DNA of 64,000 nucleotides from Clostridium_AI sp964409685 (GCA_964409685.1 CAYPEJ010000015.1:31018-95017); one strand, 5' to 3'. Positions 44,949 to 55,203 are shown, counted from the first letter of the stretch. Program-made: numbers and translations. Notes: a model not told the origin generated them from the letters alone.

Positions 44949-47345
44949 ATGAACTCAAAAGCTTTGAAAACATTAGAGTTTGATAAGATTATTGATAAAC
45001 TAACTGCACTTGCTACAACTCCTCTTGGAAAGGAATTGTGTAAGTCATTAACTCCTAGTATTGAATTAGATGAAATCGAGCATAACTTAACAGAAACATC
45101 CGATGCGTTATCTATGATTCTAAAAAAGGGTACTTTGTCCTTTTCTGGAACAAAAGATATTCGTTCTTCTCTTATGAGATTAGACGTAGGTTCTGTCTTA
45201 AGTATCGATGAAATCTTAGCTGTCAGCTCTGTTTTAACAGTAGCTCTTCGTGTAAAATCTTATACTAGAAAAGAAAACTTAGGGAACTCTGTTCATAATG
45301 AAGAAGAAAATACTCCAGAAGAGAATTCCTTATCCCACTATTTTGAAGGATTAGAACCACTTTCTAATGTAAATAGTGAAATCAAGCACTGTATTATTTC
45401 ACAAGAAGAAATCAGTGATGATGCTAGTCCTACTCTTCGCCAAATTCGTAAGAGTATTAAGGCTACTAACAATAAAGTGCACGAACAGTTAAATGGTATT
45501 GTAAATAGTTCTAGAACCATGTTACAAGATGCGCTTATTACTATGCGTAACGGTCGTTACTGTCTTCCTGTAAGAGCAGAGTATCGTAGTTCTTTTAAAG
45601 GAATGATTCATGACCAATCTTCTACTGGTTCTACCCTATTTATCGAACCAATGGCTATTGTAAAATTAAATAACGAGTTACGCGAATTAGCATTAAAAGA
45701 ACAAGATGAAATTGAACGTATCTTAGCCGAACTAAGTAACTTAATTGGTGAACATACAGAAGAATTAAAATATGATTTAGATATCTTAACTCAATTGGAT
45801 TTTATCTTTGCAAAAGCAAACTTATCCAAACAAATGCGCGCTAGTGTTCCTGATTTTAATGAAGATGGTATCGTTGACATTAAAAAAGGTCGCCATCCAT
45901 TAATTGATGCAAAAAAAGTAGTACCTATTGATATTCGCTTAGGAGATGACTTCGATTTACTTGTAATTACTGGTCCAAATACTGGTGGTAAAACAGTTTC
46001 TTTAAAAACGGTTGGTTTATTTACCCTTATGGGGCAAGCTGGTCTTCATATTCCAGCATTTGACCATTCCAAACTTTCTGTGTTCCATGAAGTATTTGCC
46101 GATATCGGAGATGAGCAAAGTATTGAGCAAAGCTTAAGTACCTTCTCTTCTCACATGAAAAATGAAATTCAGATTATTGAACAAGCAACTAACCGTTCCT
46201 TATGTTTATTCGATGAATTAGGTGCAGGTACGGACCCAGTTGAAGGTGCTGCCCTTGCAATGGCCATCTTAACATACCTTCACAATATGGGAGCTAAAAC
46301 AATTGCAACAACTCACTACAGTGAATTAAAACTATTTGCCCTATCTACTCCTGGGGTTGAAAATGCTTGTTGTGAGTTTGATGTAGAATCTTTAAGACCA
46401 ACTTATCGTTTATTGATCGGTATTCCAGGTAAAAGTAACGCCTTTGCAATTTCCAGTAAACTTGGACTTCCAGACCACATTATTGAAGATGCAAAATCTC
46501 GTATTGATAATGATAATAAGAGTTTTGAAGATATTATTGCAGATTTGGAAGCAAGTCGTGTTACGATCGAAAAGGAACAAGCTGAGATTGCATCTTACAA
46601 AGCAGAAATTGAAGAACTTAAGAAAAAGCTTACGATTAAAAATGAGAAGATCGATGCTGCGAAAGAAAAAATTCTTCGTGAAGCCAACGAACAAGCCCGT
46701 GAGATTTTACAAGAGGCAAAAGATTTTGCAGATGCTTCTATTCGTAAATACAATAAGTGGTCGAAACAAAGCAACTTACAAAAGGATATGGAATCGGAAC
46801 GTTCTGCACTACGTGATAAGCTAAACAAAGCGGATTCTAAATTGGTTCGTAAGACAAAAGTGAACAAGAAGAACCGTCCTCAAGACTTTAAGCTTGGCGA
46901 AAGCGTTCATGTTATCAGTTTAAATGTAAATGGTACTATTGGAAGCGTTCCAAATGCCAAAGGGGATGTCTATGTACAAATGGGTATTATGCGTTCTCTT
47001 GTAAATATCCGAGATCTAGAATTAATTGATGAACCTGTTATTACTGCTCCAAACTTATCTAAGACTGGAAGCGGAAAGATTAAGATGTCCAAATCTCTAA
47101 ATATCAGCTCCGAATTGAATATTATCGGTAAAACAGTGGACGAAGGTATCTCTATTCTAGATAAATATTTAGACGATGCTTATCTTTCACACATGGGTCA
47201 AGTAACCATTATCCACGGAAGAGGAACAGGTGCCCTTAGAAATGCTGTCCAACAACATTTAAAACGTTGCAAATACGTAAAATCCTACCGTGTAGGCGGA
47301 TTTGGAGAGGGTGACCACGGAGTAACAATTGTCGAGTTTAAATAA
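44949..47345 (+). CDS. mutS2: MutS2 endonuclease/ribosome-rescue ATPase
   Basis: 798 residues, full length. MutS core with Walker A GPNTGGKTVSLKT and LFDELGAGTDPVEGAALAMA, a long coiled coil (~510-640), KOW-like segment, and C-terminal Smr nuclease domain (LDKYLDDAYLSHMGQVTIIH then GRGTGALR). MutS2 suppresses recombination in some bacteria and in Bacillus splits collided ribosomes. Followed 20 bases later by a response regulator. A second copy lacking Smr lies at 60597-62498. Confidence 0.95.
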   Translation: MNSKALKTLEFDKIIDKLTALATTPLGKELCKSLTPSIELDEIEHNLTETSDALSMILKKGTLSFSGTKDIRSSLMRLDVGSVLSIDEILAVSSVLTVALRVKSYTRKENLGNSVHNEEENTPEENSLSHYFEGLEPLSNVNSEIKHCIISQEEISDDASPTLRQIRKSIKATNNKVHEQLNGIVNSSRTMLQDALITMRNGRYCLPVRAEYRSSFKGMIHDQSSTGSTLFIEPMAIVKLNNELRELALKEQDEIERILAELSNLIGEHTEELKYDLDILTQLDFIFAKANLSKQMRASVPDFNEDGIVDIKKGRHPLIDAKKVVPIDIRLGDDFDLLVITGPNTGGKTVSLKTVGLFTLMGQAGLHIPAFDHSKLSVFHEVFADIGDEQSIEQSLSTFSSHMKNEIQIIEQATNRSLCLFDELGAGTDPVEGAALAMAILTYLHNMGAKTIATTHYSELKLFALSTPGVENACCEFDVESLRPTYRLLIGIPGKSNAFAISSKLGLPDHIIEDAKSRIDNDNKSFEDIIADLEASRVTIEKEQAEIASYKAEIEELKKKLTIKNEKIDAAKEKILREANEQAREILQEAKDFADASIRKYNKWSKQSNLQKDMESERSALRDKLNKADSKLVRKTKVNKKNRPQDFKLGESVHVISLNVNGTIGSVPNAKGDVYVQMGIMRSLVNIRDLELIDEPVITAPNLSKTGSGKIKMSKSLNISSELNIIGKTVDEGISILDKYLDDAYLSHMGQVTIIHGRGTGALRNAVQQHLKRCKYVKSYRVGGFGEGDHGVTIVEFK

Positions 47346-47365
47346 TCACAACAGGGGGGAGAACT

Positions 47366-48073
47366 ATGGCAGTCAAACAGAAAATCTTAATTGTAGACGA
47401 TGATGAAAATATCGCAGAATTAATTTCACTCTACCTTACAAAAGAGTGTTATGATACCAAAACAGTGGGAGACGGCGAGGCAGCTTTGCATGCCTTCCGC
47501 TCCTACAATCCAAATTTAATCTTATTAGACCTAATGCTACCAGGCATTGATGGATACGAAGTATGTCGTGAAATCCGAAAAACTTCTTCCGTTCCCATCA
47601 TTATGCTCTCTGCAAAAGGAGAAGTATTCGATAAAGTATTAGGTTTAGAACTAGGTGCTGACGACTATGTCATCAAACCATTTGATTCCAAGGAACTAGT
47701 TGCAAGAGTAAAAGCCGTACTTCGCAGATACCAACCACATAATACTGCTCCTGCAAAACCAGAACAAAGCGGCGAGTTTGTAGAATATCCTGATTTAATC
47801 ATTAACCTAACAAACTACTCCGTCCTTTACCTAGAAAATAGCATTGAGTTACCACCAAAGGAACTAGAACTCTTCTATTTCTTAGCATCCCATCCAAACC
47901 AAGTTTTTACCAGAGAACAACTATTGGATCACATATGGGGTTATGATTATATCGGTGACACTCGAACAGTCGATGTACATATAAAACGTCTTCGTGAAAA
48001 ATTTAGGGCACATCCACATTGGGCACTTGCAACCGTATGGGGAATTGGCTACAAATTCGAGGTGAAAGAGTAA
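47366..48073 (+). CDS. OmpR/PhoB-family response regulator
   Basis: 235 residues. Receiver domain with KILIVDDDENIAEL, phospho-acceptor Asp in LILLDLMLPGIDGYEV and VIKPFDSKEL; winged-helix output domain with LPPKELELFYFLASHPNQVF and the end WGIGYKFEVKE. AGGGGGGAG precedes the ATG. Its stop overlaps the kinase start by one base (TAATG). Confidence 0.95.
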   Translation: MAVKQKILIVDDDENIAELISLYLTKECYDTKTVGDGEAALHAFRSYNPNLILLDLMLPGIDGYEVCREIRKTSSVPIIMLSAKGEVFDKVLGLELGADDYVIKPFDSKELVARVKAVLRRYQPHNTAPAKPEQSGEFVEYPDLIINLTNYSVLYLENSIELPPKELELFYFLASHPNQVFTREQLLDHIWGYDYIGDTRTVDVHIKRLREKFRAHPHWALATVWGIGYKFEVKE

Positions 48074-49491
48074 TGCATCACAAATTTTCCGCAAAAATCG
48101 CCATCTGGTTCGCCCTAATATTTATCCTCATGTTCCTGACTCTAAATACCTTTGGCATTCAATATTTAGAAAAAAAGATTATCAATGAACGTGTAGAAAT
48201 CCTTTACGAAGAAGCTCAATTAATATCCTCCGAGTACTTATCGAACTACTACGGAAACACCTCAACCCTATCAAATATTCGAACACAACTAGCTACGATA
48301 GACACCTTTTTAAATGTACGAATCTGGGCTATTAACAAAACAGGACAAATAATCGTGGACACAAGAGATGAAAACGCCATCCTATTTCCAAGCATTCTCT
48401 CTGCTGTTCCACAACTCTTCGAAAAAAACTATCTCGTAAATACCACCCTAAACGACCTAGTATCCGAACCCGTCCTAGCCATTTGCTACAGCTTCAGCTC
48501 CGACTTCGACATTCAGGGCTATGTTGTCATAATGGACACCATGCAGAACATCACCCACTCTGCTACCAAATACATTGACGTCATTAACATCTCACTAATC
48601 CTAATAGCCCTCATCCTAATTGGCACCTTTATCTACCTAAACCGTATCATCATCCAGCCAATTAAAGAGCTTAACAACGGGGTCAAAGAATTCGCCAACG
48701 GCAACTTCAATTACCAAATCAAAATAAAGTCCACCGACGAATTCGGTAACTTCAAAACCGCTATCAATTACATGGCACACGAACTCTCACACTTAGAAGA
48801 GTACCAAAAAAAGTTTATCGCCAACATCTCACATGACTTCCGCTCCCCCCTAACTTCCATTCAGGGCTACGCAGAAGCCATCAAAGACGGCACCATACCC
48901 TACGAGCTCCAAAACAAATACCTGGACATTATCCTCTTCGAAAGCGAGCGCCTAACCAAACTAACCAGTAACCTACTAACACTAAACAACATCAAACAAA
49001 ACGGCACTCTATTAGATATTGTCTCCTTCGACATGAACCACATAATCAAAACCACCGCCACCACCTTTGAAGGCACCTGTACCAAACGTAAAATCACCCT
49101 AGACCTCACCTTCGATGCCACACAGTCCCTTGTATGCGGCGACGTCGACAAAATCCAGCAAGTCATCTACAACCTAATCGACAACGCCATAAAGTTTAGT
49201 CCCAACAACTCTATCATCCATATCACCACTGAAGAAAAGAACGACAAACTTTTCATTTCCGTAAAGGACCACGGCATTGGTATCCCCCCAGACTCCATCA
49301 ACAAAATCTGGGAACGTTTCTACAAAACAGACCTCTCCAGAGGTAAAGACAAAAAAGGCACCGGACTCGGTTTATCCATCGTTAAGGAAATTATTTCTGC
49401 CCACAACGAAAACATCACTGTAGCAAGCACCACCGATGTTGGAACCGAATTCATCTTCACTCTCCCGATGTCCGACGACTCTGCAAAGTAA
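48073..49491 (+). CDS. HAMP sensor histidine kinase
   Basis: 472 residues. Membrane helix, ~140-residue outside domain, second helix (LILIALILIGTFIYL), HAMP, HisKA with FIANISHDFRSPLTSIQGYA, and HATPase with NLIDNAIKFSP and GTGLGLSIVKEI. Partner of the OmpR-type regulator. Codon third positions are strikingly rich in C compared with the regulator before it, suggesting a different history or strong local strand bias. Confidence 0.94.
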   Translation: MHHKFSAKIAIWFALIFILMFLTLNTFGIQYLEKKIINERVEILYEEAQLISSEYLSNYYGNTSTLSNIRTQLATIDTFLNVRIWAINKTGQIIVDTRDENAILFPSILSAVPQLFEKNYLVNTTLNDLVSEPVLAICYSFSSDFDIQGYVVIMDTMQNITHSATKYIDVINISLILIALILIGTFIYLNRIIIQPIKELNNGVKEFANGNFNYQIKIKSTDEFGNFKTAINYMAHELSHLEEYQKKFIANISHDFRSPLTSIQGYAEAIKDGTIPYELQNKYLDIILFESERLTKLTSNLLTLNNIKQNGTLLDIVSFDMNHIIKTTATTFEGTCTKRKITLDLTFDATQSLVCGDVDKIQQVIYNLIDNAIKFSPNNSIIHITTEEKNDKLFISVKDHGIGIPPDSINKIWERFYKTDLSRGKDKKGTGLGLSIVKEIISAHNENITVASTTDVGTEFIFTLPMSDDSAK

Positions 49492-49496
49492 AAATC

Positions 49497-49612
49497 GGAA
49501 ATAAAAAAAGACTACGATCAGCTTACTAAAGTACGCCCACACTATTGAAAAGTATCTCAATAACAAAAATGGCGTGCTTTGTAAAAGCTGAAGAGTAGCC
49601 TTTTTTATTTCC
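49497..49612. repeat. 116-base extended imperfect inverted repeat
   Basis: Outer arms GGAAATAAAAAA and TTTTTTATTTCC, then AGACTAC/GTAGCC, CAGCTT/AAAGCTG, AGTACGCC/GGCGTGCT and inner ATTGA/TCAAT. It would fold into one long rod with small internal loops. It fills the gap between the convergent kinase and TrmL genes. It may be a two-way terminator or a tiny mobile element. Confidence 0.7.
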
Positions 49613-49627
49613 GCTTCCTTCGCAAAA

Positions 49628-50119
49628 TCACCAATGTAAATGATGTAACTCACCTTCTAAATTCATATGAGAAAATTGATTTTGACGTAAAGCCTCGTAT
49701 AACACAATCGCAACGGAGTTACCTAAGTTTAAAGAACGAATATCCCCCATCATCGGAATACGAATTGATGTCTCAGGATGCTCCACTAAGATCTCTTCTG
49801 GAATCCCTGCACTTTCTTTACCAAACATAATATAACAGTCTGGTTCATAAGAAACCTCTGTATAAGTGTGTTTCGCCTTTGTAGTTGCCATATAAATCTT
49901 AGCATTTGGATTCTTCTCTAAGAAGTCTTCATATGAGTCATAAACGGTTACATCTAATTGATCCCAATAATCTAATCCCGCACGTTTTACCTCTTTTTGC
50001 GTAATACGGAATCCCATTGGCTCAATTAAGTGTAATCTCGCTCCTGCTGCAACACAAGTTCTTCCTATATTCCCTGTGTTTGCTGGTATCTCTGGCTCAT
50101 GTAATACGATGTTTAACAT
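49628..50119 (-). CDS. trmL: tRNA (cytidine(34)-2'-O)-methyltransferase
   Basis: 163-residue SPOUT methyltransferase, usual length for TrmL. Motifs: IVLHEPEIPANTGNIGRTC at the start, YIMFGKESAGIPEEIL, and RIPMMGDIRSLNLGNSVAIV in the trefoil knot. Methylates the wobble base of tRNA-Leu in the family. Four bases after the CheX-like gene. Confidence 0.93.
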   Translation of the reverse strand: MLNIVLHEPEIPANTGNIGRTCVAAGARLHLIEPMGFRITQKEVKRAGLDYWDQLDVTVYDSYEDFLEKNPNAKIYMATTKAKHTYTEVSYEPDCYIMFGKESAGIPEEILVEHPETSIRIPMMGDIRSLNLGNSVAIVLYEALRQNQFSHMNLEGELHHLHW

Positions 50120-50122
50120 TTT

Positions 50123-50596
50123 CTAATCATTTCCTTTCACGGCAACGTGGATTTCTATTGTCTTATTGTCATCATAGATTACTGGTACACAAATAGATGA
50201 TGAGTACATAGATGAAAATATAACGTCGCCTCTTATTAATGTAGGAGGTGTAATGTCAATTAAGGTCCCTTGTGTAGAGAATAGGGTTGCCGCATTTCCC
50301 ATAATCATGTTCCCTAATTCACAAATGGCACTTTGTGAGATTGCATCCATCTGCGTAATTGGCATCATACACATTCTGGACGCAATATCACAAGCAATTT
50401 CTGTATCAAATGCAATCATAGCTTGTCCTTGCATTTCCCCTGTCACACATATATTAATAGCAAACGTGTCTTGCTTTCCTTGTGTGCCTTTTAAGCTAGG
50501 TTTCCCAATCTTAGCATCAATTTGGCACGCTTCTTTCAAAATTTTTGTTGCAGCAATTAAAAAGGGATTTACTTGATTTGCATTTATTCCTGCCAT
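50123..50596 (-). CDS. CheX-like chemotaxis phosphatase
   Basis: 157 residues. The motif SQSAICELGNMIMGNAATLF carries the E-x-x-N pair used by CheC/CheX phosphatases to remove phosphate from CheY. A second region, GEMQGQAMIAFDTEIACDIA, fits the family fold. No other chemotaxis gene is in the window. AAAGGAG precedes the ATG. Confidence 0.85.
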   Translation of the reverse strand: MAGINANQVNPFLIAATKILKEACQIDAKIGKPSLKGTQGKQDTFAINICVTGEMQGQAMIAFDTEIACDIASRMCMMPITQMDAISQSAICELGNMIMGNAATLFSTQGTLIDITPPTLIRGDVIFSSMYSSSICVPVIYDDNKTIEIHVAVKGND

Positions 50597-50641
50597 CTAA
50601 TTCTCCTTTTTCTTTCAATGTAAATTAACTCTAAGCTTCTT

Positions 50642-51811
50642 TTAGCAGTTTTTGGTTAAGTTTTTTATAAAGCGCTCTAACCTTTCTAGCGCAATCTTTA
50701 ATTCATCTATGGAGTATGCATAGGATATTCTTAAAAATCCTTCCCCACTGTCTCCAAAGGCAGTTCCAGGAACTACTGCTAACTTTTCCTCTTGCAGTAA
50801 ACGATTCGCAAACTCATCTGATGTCATTCCAAATTTCTTAATACTAGGAAATACATAAAATGCTCCATAAGGCTCAAAACAATCAAAACCTATATCCCTT
50901 AAAGCTTTTAATAAAAATCGTCTTCTTTCGTTGTATGACTCTCTCATCATTTCAACATCGGAATCTCCATTTCTTAATGCTTCAATTGCTGCGTACTGGC
51001 TTGTTGTTGGGGCACACATAATTGCAAACTGATGAATTTTAAGCATTTGTTTTAATATTACTTCTGGTCCTGTTGCATAGCCTAGCCTCCAACCAGTCAT
51101 AGCATAAGATTTTGAGAAACCATTAATTAAGATGGTTCTTTCTCGCATTCCTGGAAATGAAGCAATCGAAACATGATCACTTCCATAAGTTAATTCCGAA
51201 TAAATCTCGTCTGAAATGACGTACAAGTCTTTTTCGATAATAACATCAACGATATCCTTTAAGTCGTCATATGTCATGATAGAACCCGTAGGGTTATTTG
51301 GAAATGGTAAAATTAATACTTTTGTTTTATCTGTAATATTATCTAATAATTGTTGTCTTGTAAGCTTAAATTCATCTTTTTCTTGTAATTCAATAATAAC
51401 TGGAACTCCATCCGCTAACGTTACGCATGGAACATATGATACATAAGAAGGCTGTGGCACTAACACCTCATCTCCAGAATCCAACATAGCACGCAAAGCA
51501 ATATCTATCGCTTCACTACCACCCACAGTAATCATAACCTCCGTTTTTGGGTTATAGCTTACCTGAAACCTTCTATGTAAATACTTGCAAACTTCTTCTC
51601 TTAATTCCATTAAACCTGAATTTGAAGTATAGATAGTTCTTCCTTGTTCAAGAGAATAAATACCTTCTTCTCTGATGTGCCAAGGTGTATCAAAATCGGG
51701 CTCACCTACACCTAAAGAGATCGCCCCTTCCATCTCACTTACGATATCAAAAAATTTTCTTATGCCTGATGGCTGAATTTGTACGATTTTATTAGATAAT
51801 GGATTTCTCAT
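50642..51811 (-). CDS. Class I/II PLP-dependent aminotransferase
   Basis: 389 residues. PLP Lys in LINGFSKSYAMTGWRLGY, NPTGS motif (LPFPNNPTGSIMTY), and aspartate-aminotransferase-like N-terminus (ISLGVGEPDFDTPWHIRE). Likely acts on aromatic or other amino acids. Its ATG overlaps the stop of the Lrp-type regulator (ATGA), so the two are translationally coupled and the regulator may govern it. Confidence 0.92.
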   Translation of the reverse strand: MRNPLSNKIVQIQPSGIRKFFDIVSEMEGAISLGVGEPDFDTPWHIREEGIYSLEQGRTIYTSNSGLMELREEVCKYLHRRFQVSYNPKTEVMITVGGSEAIDIALRAMLDSGDEVLVPQPSYVSYVPCVTLADGVPVIIELQEKDEFKLTRQQLLDNITDKTKVLILPFPNNPTGSIMTYDDLKDIVDVIIEKDLYVISDEIYSELTYGSDHVSIASFPGMRERTILINGFSKSYAMTGWRLGYATGPEVILKQMLKIHQFAIMCAPTTSQYAAIEALRNGDSDVEMMRESYNERRRFLLKALRDIGFDCFEPYGAFYVFPSIKKFGMTSDEFANRLLQEEKLAVVPGTAFGDSGEGFLRISYAYSIDELKIALERLERFIKNLTKNC

Positions 51812-52293
51812 GGCGTATACAACATCCTTTCGTCTTCTCTCTTTTGATTTACTAATTCCAAACCGTGTTCCTTGTACTTCTTCAATACAAAGTTTGTAGA
51901 TGTACTTAAAACAGCTTCTAATGGAGCTAATTTACTGGATACAAAGTTTGCAACTTCACGCATACTTTTTCCTTCAATTAATACTGCCAAATCAAATGTA
52001 CCAGACATTAAATATACACTTTCCACTTCATCAAAACGATAAATACGTTCTGCAATCTTTTCAAAACCACGACCTCTCTGTGGTGTTACTTTTACTTCGA
52101 TCCATGCTGTTACCTTTTCACAATTTGTTTTATCCCAGTTAATCAATGTAGGATAACCGCATATTGTACCGTCATCCTCCATCGCTTTAATCTCTTCATA
52201 TACTTTTTCAACTGGAATATCTAACATAACTGCTAAATCTTCCAGTGAAATCTTACTATTCTTATCAATTACCTTTAAAATTGCACTTCTCAT
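51808..52293 (-). CDS. Lrp/AsnC-family regulator
   Basis: 161 residues. N-terminal helix-turn-helix (ISLEDLAVMLDIPVEKVYEE), then an AsnC ligand-binding ACT-like domain (VESVYLMSGTFDLAVLIEGK). Such proteins sense amino acids. Coupled to the aminotransferase gene downstream and 18 bases after an AIR-synthase-like gene. Confidence 0.92.
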   Translation of the reverse strand: MRSAILKVIDKNSKISLEDLAVMLDIPVEKVYEEIKAMEDDGTICGYPTLINWDKTNCEKVTAWIEVKVTPQRGRGFEKIAERIYRFDEVESVYLMSGTFDLAVLIEGKSMREVANFVSSKLAPLEAVLSTSTNFVLKKYKEHGLELVNQKREDERMLYTP

Positions 52294-52311
52294 ATAACTA
52301 CCTCCTTACTC

Positions 52312-53298
52312 TTATTTTAGCGCCTTATATAATTCATCTGCCTTCGGTGGTTCTAAATATCTTCGTTCATCCTCATTTATTATTATTCGGTCATTTCCTT
52401 CAATAACTTTACCGATAATGGTAGAGGAGATTCCTTCCTTGGAAAGTGCATCCACTAATGCATTTCCCTTATCTGTACTAATGAGCATACATCCACTGGA
52501 TATCAGCATATATGGGTTCAAATCAAAGAACTCACATATCTCAATGGTTTCTTGCTTAATTGGTATCTTCTTTAAATCAACCTCGATTCCCACATTGGAT
52601 GCTGCTGCAGCCTCCCAAAGTGCTCCAAAAATCCCTCCTTCTGTTACATCGTGCATAGACGATACTCCGATTTTTTTTGCTATTCTTGCTTCTTTTACAA
52701 CTGAGATATCTTGGAATAAGCCAGTGGCTCGTTCTAAGAAATCTTTACGAAATCTCTCTAATAAAGCCTCTTCTTTATCTCTTGCTATGATTGCTGTTCC
52801 TTCTAATCCCGTCCATTTTGTCATAACAAGTTCATCCCCAGGCTTCATCCCCGCTGTCTTAATGAGATCACTTTTGTTAATCTTTCCAACTCCTGTTACG
52901 GAGACAATTGGCTGATTTACGGCACTTGACACTTCTGTATGTCCACCCATTACTTCCATATCTAATTCACAGCAAACGCTTTCTACATCTTTCATAATGT
53001 CCTTTAAATCCGATTCGCTTGCATCTGCTGGTAAAATAATGGTTAATAAAATGCCGATAGGCTCCGCTCCACTAGAAGCAATGTCATTGGCAGTAATATG
53101 CACTGCAAGTGTTCCAATTTCATTTACTGTTCCGGTAATTGGGTCTGTTGACATAACAATCACTTCATCTGGACCAACTTCTAAAACAGAACAATCCTCT
53201 CCAACTCCTGGTCGAACTAATATTTCATTACGTCGATGATGTATCTGTTTAAAAACAGAACGTTTTAAAACCGTTTCTGGTATCTTGCCTATCTTCAT
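52312..53298 (-). CDS. AIR-synthase/HypE-related protein
   Basis: 328 residues. N-terminal ATP-binding half with VRPGVGEDCSVLEVGPDEVI, STDPITG and ITANDIASSGAEPIGILLTI; C-terminal half with SSMHDVTEGGIFGALWEA and ISSGCMLIS. These are PurM/HypE superfamily signatures. No hyp genes are near and the C-terminal Cys tail of HypE is absent, so a hydrogenase role is unproven. First gene of the Lrp-aminotransferase operon. Confidence 0.85.
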   Translation of the reverse strand: MKIGKIPETVLKRSVFKQIHHRRNEILVRPGVGEDCSVLEVGPDEVIVMSTDPITGTVNEIGTLAVHITANDIASSGAEPIGILLTIILPADASESDLKDIMKDVESVCCELDMEVMGGHTEVSSAVNQPIVSVTGVGKINKSDLIKTAGMKPGDELVMTKWTGLEGTAIIARDKEEALLERFRKDFLERATGLFQDISVVKEARIAKKIGVSSMHDVTEGGIFGALWEAAAASNVGIEVDLKKIPIKQETIEICEFFDLNPYMLISSGCMLISTDKGNALVDALSKEGISSTIIGKVIEGNDRIIINEDERRYLEPPKADELYKALK

Positions 53299-53389
53299 TT
53301 TATTTCACGCCTTCCTATTATCCTATGATTTTAAAGAAAGGATACCGGCTAGTACATATTACAAGTCGTTATCCCTCTTTCTTACCCTA

Positions 53390-55033
53390 TCATTCAGTTT
53401 CGGAATCAACTACGGTTTCTTCTACTTTATCATTCTTAGAAGAACTATTATCCGTTTCCTCTTCTACTGGTTTTGTTTCTGTTTTATTGGATTCGTTCTT
53501 ATTAGATGAAGAAGTTGCGGCTGAAGATGAATTTCCTTTTTTATCATCAGAAGAATCACTGGATTCGTCATCTTTTTTATTATTTGTGTTATCATTATCT
53601 TTCTCAGAATCTGTATCTTCTTTATCTTCTTTATCCTTATCTTCCTCTTCTTCCTTCTCGTCTTCTTTCTTTTCTTCTTTTGTTCCGACGATTACATATG
53701 CTGGTTCCGCTGCATAAGAACTACTATTTACTTGTTCCTTGCTTTCTTCTTCTCCATTCACATATACATATTTCCAAAGAATCGCTTTGTATCCAATATG
53801 TGCAGATTGTTCTACTTTTCTATAAGTAGTTGGAAGTGTTGGATCTTCTGTTACAATATCTGCACCAGGTTGAATTGTAGCAGTTATTTCTGACTTATAT
53901 TCAACTCTTCTATTTTCAGTATCTCTTGTTTCTTCACCATAGATTTTATAGTAAATGGTTCTTCCAGAAGTATAAGATTCAATATAAACTGGTACTTCTG
54001 TGTTATTCTTAAATTTTAAATCTTTATACCCTTCAGAAATTGCAGCGTCCATAGATGGTTCTACGTAGCTTACAATCATAGAATGGTTATATCGTTCTGT
54101 AATCTCTAATTCTGCTTTTAAAACTGCGTTATACAATGTTGTTGCTGCCTGACATACGCCACCACCGATGCTATCTACTACTTTTCCATTTGAATAAGCA
54201 CTTGCAGTTGCATATCCATTTTCAGCTGTAAATGGAACTAATTTTGCACTTGTAGAGAACTCTTCTCCTGGTAATAATAAAGTACCATCGATTAATCTTG
54301 CCGCATTATCTAAGTTTGTTGCACGATTTGCAGACGAACTAGCATAAGTTGTACTATATTCGCCTAGAAGGTCATTACAACGTTCTAACATGGCTCTTGT
54401 ACAATCTGGTTCCGCATCTGCCATAACGGCTTCTACTTTAATATCTTCGTGATCCCACTTATCCGATAATACTGTTTTTATCTTTTCAATCGTATCTTCT
54501 ATATGAATGGTACGACCTAATACTTCATCTGTAATGACAAATTTCCCATTACTTCTTGTCATGGTTGCATTCACTGGCTCAATTTCGTATTTAGAACATT
54601 TCTCTTCAATAAATGATTTTACTTCTTCATCTCCGATTGTAAATTCAAGATTGTAAACTAATGTTTCATTTTCAACATCTTTCAGTTCTTTGTAACGCTT
54701 AATTAAGTTACCAGTCTTCCCTAACATTGACGCCTCTTCAATGTAGTTATTTTCTATACAAGCAAATCCCAACTTGCCTAGGGTTGTCTTAACTTTTTTA
54801 TCATCAATAAGCAAAGTGAGCTTCTTGTCCATAAGACTTTCTACATATTCATCTACTACTTCCTGTGCTTCTTCTGCAGTTTTGCCACCTAATGAAATAG
54901 AATCTATATAGACACCATCAGGTATCCCTTCAGATTTACTATCTGCATAGATTTTCATTCCAGCTACAGCTAAAACAACGCAAACCAACAATGAAACTAA
55001 AGTGGTAGCAAATATCTTTGTTTTTCGCTTCAT
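53390..55033 (-). CDS. VanW-family exported protein with acidic tail
   Basis: About 547 residues. Single N-terminal membrane helix/signal (FATTLVSLLVCVVLAVAG), PG_binding_4-like repeats (~60-220), then VanW domain (NRATNLDNAARLIDGTLLLP, GGGVCQAATTLYNAV, RYNHSMIVSYVEPSMDAAIS). The last ~110 residues are low-complexity Glu/Asp/Lys/Ser. Cell-surface role near peptidoglycan is likely. Start set at ATG 55033, eight bases after AAGGGG, just ahead of the membrane helix; Met codons further up lack a good site. Confidence 0.87.
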   Translation of the reverse strand: MKRKTKIFATTLVSLLVCVVLAVAGMKIYADSKSEGIPDGVYIDSISLGGKTAEEAQEVVDEYVESLMDKKLTLLIDDKKVKTTLGKLGFACIENNYIEEASMLGKTGNLIKRYKELKDVENETLVYNLEFTIGDEEVKSFIEEKCSKYEIEPVNATMTRSNGKFVITDEVLGRTIHIEDTIEKIKTVLSDKWDHEDIKVEAVMADAEPDCTRAMLERCNDLLGEYSTTYASSSANRATNLDNAARLIDGTLLLPGEEFSTSAKLVPFTAENGYATASAYSNGKVVDSIGGGVCQAATTLYNAVLKAELEITERYNHSMIVSYVEPSMDAAISEGYKDLKFKNNTEVPVYIESYTSGRTIYYKIYGEETRDTENRRVEYKSEITATIQPGADIVTEDPTLPTTYRKVEQSAHIGYKAILWKYVYVNGEEESKEQVNSSSYAAEPAYVIVGTKEEKKEDEKEEEEDKDKEDKEDTDSEKDNDNTNNKKDDESSDSSDDKKGNSSSAATSSSNKNESNKTETKPVEEETDNSSSKNDKVEETVVDSETE

Positions 55034-55203
55034 CTTAATTTCCCCTTTTGCACAATAAGACTTATGTTTCATTTTATCATAACCACGGATAATATCAAGC
55101 ACTAATTGCGGGTTTGACATTTTTCCATGATTTATGTATATTCTTAAATATGTGCGATAGAATGTACTTTTTAATGCATTATTTTTTCACTAGCGGCTTG
55201 CCC

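Noticed and set aside
46410..46867. Alternative frames in the mutS2 coiled coil
   Set aside because: Low-complexity Lys/Glu codons keep other frames open; MutS2 is continuous through the region.
52418..52915. 165-codon plus-strand ORF in the AIR-synthase-like gene
   Set aside because: Opposite strand of a clear PurM/HypE-type gene in an operon; no ribosome site or motif.
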